This document shows positions 1 through 5,024 of a DNA stretch of 5,024 bases, piece after piece (positions within the stretch are counted from its first letter, which is position 1; the number at the start of each line of letters is the position of its first letter). The position numbers and the translations under genes were made by a program. The notes beneath the pieces were generated by a model. It was not told the DNA's origin, did no database searches, and worked only from the letters and a program-made list of their open reading frames with translations. The stretch spans positions 4,385-9,408 of the forward strand of contig MGZO01000058.1 in the NCBI GenBank assembly GCA_001802655.1, given 5' to 3'. This DNA is from Hydrogenophilales bacterium RIFOXYD1_FULL_62_11 (GTDB taxonomy: Bacteria > Pseudomonadota > Gammaproteobacteria > Burkholderiales > Thiobacillaceae).

Positions 1-148
1 CTGACAGGCTCAGGACTGCCGGCAGCAGAAGCAGCACGACGATGGCCAGGCGCAGCACATCATTCCCTTTTTGAATTCGGCGCGGCCCGAGGCCGCAGCC
101 GCAGCACATGGGATCGGGTGTGTGTTTTTCTCGAAGTGGAGCATTCAT
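1..148 (-). CDS. Start of an unrecognised protein with Cys-rich N-terminus and a hydrophobic segment (3' end outside window)
   Basis: An open frame begins with ATG at 148-146, eleven bases after the cytochrome stop, and runs 49 codons to the window edge without a stop. It starts MNAPLREKHTPDPMCCGCG, then a basic stretch (GPRRIQKGN), then a hydrophobic run VLRLAIVVLLLLPAVLSLS at residues 31-49, which could be a membrane anchor or the core of a signal peptide. AGGGAG at 155-160 lies six bases upstream of the ATG and overlaps the cytochrome stop codon. Two other in-frame starts are possible: ATG at 109, and GTG at 58. The GTG is preceded by AGGGA with a five-base gap and would give a neat signal peptide beginning MLRLAIVVLLLL, leaving the Cys-rich part untranslated. 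I do not recognise the family, and too little is visible to assign a function. Spacing and orientation argue that it belongs to the same transcript. Confidence 0.6.
   Translation of the reverse strand, partial: MNAPLREKHTPDPMCCGCGLGPRRIQKGNDVLRLAIVVLLLLPAVLSLS
82..96 (-). other. GC-rich perfect inverted repeat near the start of the third gene
   Basis: The minus-strand sequence GCGGCCTCGGGCCGC has six-base perfectly complementary arms around a TCG loop. If the third gene starts at 148 this is coding sequence; if it starts at the GTG at 58, it is a hairpin in the leader just upstream of that Shine-Dalgarno sequence. No T-run follows on either strand, so it is not a standard terminator. Six-base GC palindromic arms are not rare in DNA this GC-rich. 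Confidence 0.25.
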
Positions 149-154
149 GGCGAT

Positions 155-160
155 CTCCCT
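155..160 (-). promoter_or_regulatory. Ribosome binding site for the third gene, overlapping the cytochrome stop codon
   Basis: AGGGAG on the minus strand begins with the last A of the cytochrome TAA (160-162) and lies six bases before the ATG at 148. The overlap of stop codon and Shine-Dalgarno sequence is typical of translational coupling within an operon. A competing AGGGA at 64-68 precedes a GTG at 58, so the true start is not settled. Confidence 0.55.
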
Positions 161-2763
161 TACAGCGTCGCCAAAAAGGCGATCAGTGCGTTCTTGTCGG
201 CATCGCTGAGGTCCTCGCCGAAGCGATGACCGTCGTTCTCGATCTCTGCGCTGCAGGACGAATAGACCTGCCACAGTGCCGGGGTGCGGGCGCGTGCCTC
301 TTTCACCACGTCGACCAGGCGGTCAGGGTCGGAGACGATGGCCTTGCCGATTGCCTGCATCTCGGCCGCGAGCTTTTTGGCGTCACTTGCAGGCAGCACC
401 GTGGCGAGCCGCGCTTCGAGCTCCTTCGGCTTCAATTTCGCGTGCACCAGATCGACGATGAAATCCTTGTGGCGGAAGTTGCCGACGTTGCCAGCGGTGG
501 CGCCGGCCGGCACCCGCACGGTGAAGCCGGCCAGGCGTTTTTCCTGCTTGCCGTCGAAGATGCGCGGGCCGATGTCGAGCACGATGTCCTGGTCGACCTT
601 GGTCGCCTTGGGGATGCGCTTGGCCGGGTTCAGCAGGTCCTGCATCGAGGCGACGTAGAGCTTGAAGCGGCCGTCGACCGAGGGGTCGTAAGCCCAGCAC
701 GCCGGCTGTTTGTCCTGCGCCAGCGGTGGGTTGCCGGGCTGGCTGGTGTCAACATAGCTGGAGCGGTAGAGCTCGTAGGGATTCGCCTTGTCACCGCCCC
801 AGCCGCACAGTTCGGGGCCAACCGAGTTGTTGTGCAGGAAGGGCGCGTGCGCCCACAGATTGACCAGCGAGACGTTGCGGTAATAGCCGCGTCCGCCGTC
901 GTGCGGTTCGAGGATGCCGGCGACGGCCTTGCGCGCGTGGTAATCCTCGTTGGCGAACTGCTCCCAGACGTGACCGCGCAGATGGTTGGAATGCAGCGAG
1001 CGGCAGCGGTAGGTGCCGATTTCGGTGACCGGCGTCGGCACGTCGTTGCCCAGCCAGTCGGCGCGCAGACCGCTTTTGCTGTCGATGGCGCGGAAATCCA
1101 CCGTCTCGAACGGCGGCTTGCCGCTGGAATGGCAGCGCGCGCAGTTGGCGACGAACACCTGCTGGCCGCGTGAGACCGCATCCTTGCCGAAATTGCCTTC
1201 GAGGTCGCGCACCAGTTCTGCTTGAGCGTAAGGCGTGTCCCGCTGGTTGGCGCGCGCCTCGATCAGGTCGATGGCATGGCCTTCGGGTGCGGTCAGGAAG
1301 AAGTCGAGGATGTTCGGCAGGCGGTCCTCGATGGCGCGGAAGTTGGGACAATCGCGCCGGCACTGGCCGATGTCGAACGGCGTCTGGCCGAAGTTGCGCG
1401 CCTGCGGGTCGAGCTGGCGCAGGTCGGTGAGGTGGTTGACCCAGCACTGCTCGGCGCACGAACCGATGTTGAAGTAGACGCGCTGGATTGCGCCGAGCGC
1501 GCCGATCGAATCGCCGCCGCCCTTGAGGATGTGGTGCACCGTTTCGGCTTTCACGCTTTTTTCCCAGCACTTGCCGGGCTTGCCGGGTTCGCACCAGCAG
1601 GCCGCGCTAGCCGATTGATCCGGGCCCTTCGCGCCGGCCGGGCACGCCGCCACCTTGCGCCAGCGATTGACCTTCTCGCCGGCAAAAGTCGGGCGCTGCG
1701 CGGTGTTGATCAGCGCGTTGATGGTGCCGGCGTTGTTGACCTGGTCGTTGGGGATCGCCGAGGTGTCGGAGGTGCCGGGGCGCGCGTGGGCGAAGATCTG
1801 CCACAGCAGGTCGTCGTGCGGCATGCCGGAAATGAGGATTTCGGACACGCGGATGTACTGGTTGCCGACCAGGCCGGAGAGGTTTTCCCATTTCGGGTGT
1901 TCGGGGTCCGCCGGCGGCTTGGCTGGGTTGAAGGCGACGTGGCACGAGGCGCAGGCGGTGCCGATCAGGAAGGGTGGTTCGACCGAGGCGTCGGCCAGTT
2001 TGCGCATTTTGAAATCAGCGCGGGCAGGGTCGTTCGACAGCTTGCGGTTGTAGCCTTCCCAGGTGCCGAGGCGGCCGTTGACCTGCTTCCACACCGCCGC
2101 ATCGAAACGCGGATTGGGGAATTTGCGGAAGCCGAGCGCGCCGGTGGAGGTGCCGAACGCGAGGTTGCAGCTGTCCTCGCGGCCGGTTTGATGGCCATCG
2201 GGATCGCTGGCGGCGGCGCTGGCGTCCTTGAAGTCGCACGCCGGGTCGCGGTAGCCGGGCTTGCCGACGAATTTCAGCAGGGTCTCATCGCCCGGGCACC
2301 AGTCGAAGCCGTAGGTTTCCTCGACGCTCTTGGCCGGGCATCCGTCTGAGCCCGGTTTGCAGCAGCCGGGATCATTGATCAGGCCCCAGGTCTTGAAGCG
2401 GGTGTCGCGGGCGTCGCCACGCAGCACGCCGAACCAGTCGATCAAGGCGGTGATGCGCTGCTGGAAGGTATAGGTGTGGAAGCGTGCGTTGCCGGCAGTG
2501 GCCTTGAACCAGATTTCGCGCCCGGAACGGGCGGACGGCGACAGGCCCGCCTCGGCTTCGTGGAAACCGGCGTCATCATACGGCGTTGCCGCATCCGGCA
2601 TGGCGGGTGAGAGCGGGTCGGTTTCGGTGGCAGCAGGTGTGCTTTGCACTATGCCGGATGTGGGCGGCAGGATGGCACGCGCGGTTTCGGGCTGCTGGGT
2701 GAGCCAGGCGAACAGGGCAAGGAAGGAAACACTGAAAATGCCAAGCCAGATCGATTTTTTCAT
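160..2763 (-). CDS. Large exported di-haem c-type cytochrome (RoxA/MauG/di-haem peroxidase-like), 867 aa
   Basis: Two canonical haem c sites are visible: CASCH at residues 271-275 (bases 1939-1953) and CARCH at 541-545 (1129-1143). The N-terminus has Lys-Lys, a hydrophobic core at about 5-21 and a possible cleavage site after TARA (residue 30), so the protein is exported, as c-haem attachment requires. Other landmarks are FGTSTGALGFRKFPNP near 203-218, RSLHSNHLRGHVWEQF near 588-603, VSLVNLWAHAPFLHNN near 631-646 and a C-terminal DGHRFGEDLSDADKNALIAF. These resemble large di-haem cytochromes related to rubber oxygenase RoxA and bacterial cytochrome c peroxidase/MauG, recalled rather than searched. 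At 867 residues it is longer than classical di-haem peroxidases. Eighteen cysteines besides the haem-binding four suggest disulfides. An ATG at 2835 would lengthen it by 24 residues, but it lacks a signal-like start and overlaps the upstream gene. The ATG at 2763 has GGGAG six bases upstream and starts directly at the signal sequence. It may be an oxidase, oxygenase, peroxidase or electron carrier; the substrate is unknown. Confidence 0.9.
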   Translation of the reverse strand: MKKSIWLGIFSVSFLALFAWLTQQPETARAILPPTSGIVQSTPAATETDPLSPAMPDAATPYDDAGFHEAEAGLSPSARSGREIWFKATAGNARFHTYTFQQRITALIDWFGVLRGDARDTRFKTWGLINDPGCCKPGSDGCPAKSVEETYGFDWCPGDETLLKFVGKPGYRDPACDFKDASAAASDPDGHQTGREDSCNLAFGTSTGALGFRKFPNPRFDAAVWKQVNGRLGTWEGYNRKLSNDPARADFKMRKLADASVEPPFLIGTACASCHVAFNPAKPPADPEHPKWENLSGLVGNQYIRVSEILISGMPHDDLLWQIFAHARPGTSDTSAIPNDQVNNAGTINALINTAQRPTFAGEKVNRWRKVAACPAGAKGPDQSASAACWCEPGKPGKCWEKSVKAETVHHILKGGGDSIGALGAIQRVYFNIGSCAEQCWVNHLTDLRQLDPQARNFGQTPFDIGQCRRDCPNFRAIEDRLPNILDFFLTAPEGHAIDLIEARANQRDTPYAQAELVRDLEGNFGKDAVSRGQQVFVANCARCHSSGKPPFETVDFRAIDSKSGLRADWLGNDVPTPVTEIGTYRCRSLHSNHLRGHVWEQFANEDYHARKAVAGILEPHDGGRGYYRNVSLVNLWAHAPFLHNNSVGPELCGWGGDKANPYELYRSSYVDTSQPGNPPLAQDKQPACWAYDPSVDGRFKLYVASMQDLLNPAKRIPKATKVDQDIVLDIGPRIFDGKQEKRLAGFTVRVPAGATAGNVGNFRHKDFIVDLVHAKLKPKELEARLATVLPASDAKKLAAEMQAIGKAIVSDPDRLVDVVKEARARTPALWQVYSSCSAEIENDGHRFGEDLSDADKNALIAFLATL

Positions 2764-2769
2764 GCTGTT

Positions 2770-2774
2770 CTCCC
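2770..2774 (-). promoter_or_regulatory. Ribosome binding site deciding the cytochrome start
   Basis: GGGAG on the minus strand sits six bases before the ATG at 2763-2761. It supports the start that begins at the signal peptide rather than the in-frame ATG at 2835, which overlaps the end of the upstream phospholipase gene. Confidence 0.75.
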
Positions 2775-2779
2775 GTGCG

Positions 2780-2796
2780 CAGGACAAACTGCCCTG
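2780..2796 (-). other. Short inverted repeat in the phospholipase-cytochrome gap
   Basis: The minus-strand sequence CAGGGCAGTTTGTCCTG can fold as RNA into a seven-pair stem, including one G-U pair, with a three-base GTT loop. It is in the 58-base gap between the phospholipase stop and the cytochrome ATG, five bases upstream of the cytochrome Shine-Dalgarno sequence. No U-tract follows, so it is not an intrinsic terminator. It could influence cytochrome translation or mRNA processing, or be chance. Confidence 0.3.
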
Positions 2797-2821
2797 AACC
2801 TTAGTCAAGGATGCGGTGCTT

Positions 2822-5024
2822 TCAAGCCGGCTCATCGCGCCGCTCGCGCAGGATTTCGCAGATCCACGGCAGGACCGGCCCGCTGTCGCCGGCCATGTCC
2901 TGACGCTGCGTGGCCTCGATCAGCGCCGCCTCGAACACGGCCTTGCCGATGTGGTGTCCCAGCTTGCGGTAGCTCTCGAACTGCGATTCGTCGAACCACT
3001 GGTCGGCCGTGGATTCGTGCGGAAACCCGGGATGGGTGCACTTGTAGTTCAGCAGGTCGGCGGGCTCGCTGCCACTGAGGGTGGGCTTGATGTAGATCAA
3101 ACACCCTTCGGAGGGCTGTTCCGGGCTGCCTTCGCGAGCGGGGTAGAACACCCGGCCGACCGCGGAATAGCCGTTCTCCAGGTCCTCGGCATGGATGTCG
3201 ATGACCACGCCGAAGTCGGCGTAGCACTTGCGGATGGTGTTGCCGAGATCCTCAAAATGGCTGTTGCCGTCCTCGCCGGCATCAATGGCAACAATGCAGC
3301 TGCAACGCCGCCGCACCAGTTCGTAGATGCCGAGGTTTTCGAAATGGCCGCCGTCGGACAGGTAGACGAACGGCGAACTGTGCTGGGTGCGGCCGAACAG
3401 CTCGCTCAGCAGGTAGATGCCGCCGAACGGCGGATCATGTTGCGTCCAGTGGTTTTCGTTGGCCGGGTTGGGACTCCAGTGACCGAGACGAACGTTGAAC
3501 ACGGTCATCAGGAAGGTCAGCGCGGGTGAACTGTGATAACCCATGTTGGGGCAGGCGGCCGCGCCCGAGATCGCCATCGCCGAGCCCATCCACACGCCTT
3601 CCATGTACTGCGCGGTCGGGCGGTAATGGCTCAGCAGCTGACCCTTCTCGTCGGGCAGGGTAAAGCTGTAGCCGGAGGCCATGGGGGTGAAGGCGAACGC
3701 GGCGGCGCGTCGTTCCTGCCACGCGAGCTGCTTGCCGGCGACCAGGTTCATCGCGGTGTTGTGGATGGGATAGGGGCGCTGGCATTGCGGCTTGCCCAGC
3801 GGCATGCTGCAGAGATTTGACAGCTTGAGGTCGTCGCGCGGGTCGAAGCCAGTGAACGGATGCGGCACGCGCAGCTTGCAGCGCGAGGCGCCGAGGTAGC
3901 AGCGCACCAGGCGCTGGCGGTAGAAGTGATAGATCGAGAACAGGTTGACGTCGATGCGCCACGCCAGCGCGGCGGCCGCCGCGAGACTGCCGAAACACAG
4001 GATCGCCACCCAGACAATATCGGCGCGCTGGAAATTGTCTGACTCCTGGTAGAGCACGGACATGAACTGGTTGGAGGTCCGGGCATGGTCTTCGCACCCG
4101 TTGCAGAACACCGGCAGCATCAACAGCTGGTGCAGGCCGAATGAAAGCAGGCCCAGCAAGCCGATGATGAAGACATAGGGCATCGCCTGGGCGGCACGAT
4201 CGCGCCAGGTGTTGCGGGTGTCGCCCGCTGTTTTTTTTCCGCGCCCGAGGAGCACGCCGGTGATCGTCGACAGCACCCAGGTCAGTCCGCCCGCGGCGAC
4301 GAAGGCCTCCGGGGCCCAGCGGAAGAAGGCCGGTGCGATGAAGACAATGCTGAACAGGGCCGCCCACACCAGCGAAGCCAGCAGCACCCAGCCGCCCAGG
4401 CGTGACCACCATTCGCGCGAGTCATGCGAGAAATATCGCCCCATCAGCCCGATATGACCCACCACGGTGAGCGAATAGAATTTCAGCAGCAGGGCGGTGG
4501 CCAGCGCCGAGGCGATCCACGATCCGCTGTAGCCCTTGCCCACCTGCCGGAACCATTGCGTCACTTCGGCAAACGCCGCGAACAGCAGGCCGCCCAGTGC
4601 GCCCGCCAGCAGGGCGTAGCCGGCCATGGCAACGATGCGGCCGGGAGAGAACTGCGGCTGATCGAACATGCGGCGGCCGAGAAACCGGCCCAGCGCCCAG
4701 CCCACCAGCCAGGGCGGCACATAGACCAGCATGCCCCACAGCACCCAGCCGCCGAGCGAAATCCGGTCCAGACGTTCTGCGCCGGCATAGAAGCCATAGG
4801 CAATCAGCCAGGCTGACAGCAACGCGGGGATCACCACCAGGGTCAGCACGCCGGCCTGGCGGGTGTAGAACGGCCTGCTTTTGAACGCGCCGCGGCTGCC
4901 CAGGTTGAGGCCGATGAACAGCATGGCCATGACGATGAACAGGATGCCGCCCCCAAACAGCGGCAGCAGCCTGGCGTCGGCAGCGGCGTGAATCCCTTCC
5001 CAGCCGGTGAGCCAGCGGGCAAAC
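2822..5024 (-). CDS. Large polytopic membrane patatin-like phospholipase, C-terminal 733 residues (5' end outside window)
   Basis: The frame stays open to the window edge, so the ATG at 4930 is probably internal: 31 more codons lie upstream of it and include a hydrophobic stretch. The visible protein has about nine hydrophobic segments (roughly residues 20-39, 57-78, 89-112, 129-152, 169-194, 209-232, 239-260, 281-303 and 336-356, counted from base 5023), then a soluble C-terminal domain. That domain contains MAISGAAACPNMGY and, at 3341-3355, DGGHF followed by ENLGIYELVRRR. DGG is the patatin-family motif that supplies the catalytic Asp of the Ser-Asp dyad. The end (ADQWFDESQFESYRKLGHH) matches what I recall of large bacterial patatin-like proteins. 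The GxSxG nucleophile is not in the visible part and should lie upstream. Patatin enzymes hydrolyse acyl esters of phospholipids or other lipids; the substrate here is unknown. The gene is followed after 58 bases by a co-oriented cytochrome gene. The family call is firm; the activity is inferred. Confidence 0.85.
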   Translation of the reverse strand, partial: FARWLTGWEGIHAAADARLLPLFGGGILFIVMAMLFIGLNLGSRGAFKSRPFYTRQAGVLTLVVIPALLSAWLIAYGFYAGAERLDRISLGGWVLWGMLVYVPPWLVGWALGRFLGRRMFDQPQFSPGRIVAMAGYALLAGALGGLLFAAFAEVTQWFRQVGKGYSGSWIASALATALLLKFYSLTVVGHIGLMGRYFSHDSREWWSRLGGWVLLASLVWAALFSIVFIAPAFFRWAPEAFVAAGGLTWVLSTITGVLLGRGKKTAGDTRNTWRDRAAQAMPYVFIIGLLGLLSFGLHQLLMLPVFCNGCEDHARTSNQFMSVLYQESDNFQRADIVWVAILCFGSLAAAAALAWRIDVNLFSIYHFYRQRLVRCYLGASRCKLRVPHPFTGFDPRDDLKLSNLCSMPLGKPQCQRPYPIHNTAMNLVAGKQLAWQERRAAAFAFTPMASGYSFTLPDEKGQLLSHYRPTAQYMEGVWMGSAMAISGAAACPNMGYHSSPALTFLMTVFNVRLGHWSPNPANENHWTQHDPPFGGIYLLSELFGRTQHSSPFVYLSDGGHFENLGIYELVRRRCSCIVAIDAGEDGNSHFEDLGNTIRKCYADFGVVIDIHAEDLENGYSAVGRVFYPAREGSPEQPSEGCLIYIKPTLSGSEPADLLNYKCTHPGFPHESTADQWFDESQFESYRKLGHHIGKAVFEAALIEATQRQDMAGDSGPVLPWICEILRERRDEPA

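Noticed and set aside
8..64. Short minus-strand frame with many cysteines starting ATGATGTGCTGC
   Set aside because: The seventeen-codon frame ends in TGA, and its cysteines come from CTG leucine codons of the main frame read one base out of phase.
991..1005. CRSLH (residues 587-591 of the cytochrome) as a third, degenerate haem site
   Set aside because: The second Cys is Leu. The surrounding RSLHSNHLRGHVW stretch looks like a family landmark rather than a decayed CXXCH.
118..1173. Plus-strand open frame of 351 codons opposite the cytochrome gene
   Set aside because: It mirrors the minus-strand gene, whose product has haem motifs, a signal peptide and recognisable family landmarks. Its own product has no recognisable domain. 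Long antisense frames are expected in GC-rich genes.
1222..2349. Plus-strand open frame of 375 codons opposite the cytochrome gene
   Set aside because: It has the composition of a complement shadow (Ala/Val/Gly/Arg-rich), with no domain and no convincing ribosome binding site, and is fully covered by the well-supported cytochrome gene.
2803..2809. TTGACT on the minus strand as a -35 promoter element for the cytochrome gene
   Set aside because: No acceptable -10 element is found at the proper distance downstream, so a promoter cannot be supported.
2761..2835. Longer cytochrome start at the ATG at 2835, overlapping the end of the phospholipase gene
   Set aside because: The 24 added residues are not signal-like and would bury the signal peptide. 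The ATG at 2763 has a good Shine-Dalgarno sequence.
3435..4412. Minus-strand alternative frame of 325 codons inside the phospholipase gene
   Set aside because: Its product is Arg/Pro-rich with no domain, while the overlapping frame carries membrane segments and the DGG motif. It matters only as the frame entered by a hypothetical -1 shift at the A8 run.

Overview
The window reads as ordinary chromosomal DNA of a GC-rich bacterium, by eye well over 60% G+C with strong G/C preference at third codon positions. The c-type cytochrome biology, codon use and protein families fit a proteobacterium, most likely a beta- or gammaproteobacterium. This placement is an inference; no rRNA or other taxonomic marker is present. 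I see no tRNA, rRNA, CRISPR array, insertion sequence or phage gene.

All the coding sequence I can support lies on the minus strand and reads from right to left as one apparent operon. (1) 5024-2822: the C-terminal 733 residues of a large membrane-embedded patatin-like phospholipase. Its N-terminus, including the expected Ser nucleophile motif, lies beyond the right edge. (2) 2763-160: an 867-residue exported c-type cytochrome with two CXXCH haem sites, resembling the RoxA / MauG / di-haem peroxidase style of large periplasmic cytochrome. (3) 148-1: the first codons of a third gene with a Cys-rich N-terminus followed by a hydrophobic segment, cut by the left edge. The gaps are 58 bases and 11 bases (or about 100 bases if gene 3 uses a downstream GTG start). 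Genes 2 and 3 have clear Shine-Dalgarno sequences, and I see no convincing promoter or terminator between genes.

How the genes work together is not established. The phospholipase is an inner-membrane protein whose loop charges suggest that its catalytic Asp domain faces the cytoplasm. The cytochrome is exported, and gene 3 probably begins with a membrane or signal segment. A joint envelope role in lipid or hydrophobic-substrate turnover plus oxidation is a reasonable hypothesis, but only co-orientation and tight spacing support it. The most useful leads are this unusual gene pairing, the many non-haem cysteines of the cytochrome, the topology of the phospholipase, and an in-phase A8 slippery run inside the phospholipase gene.
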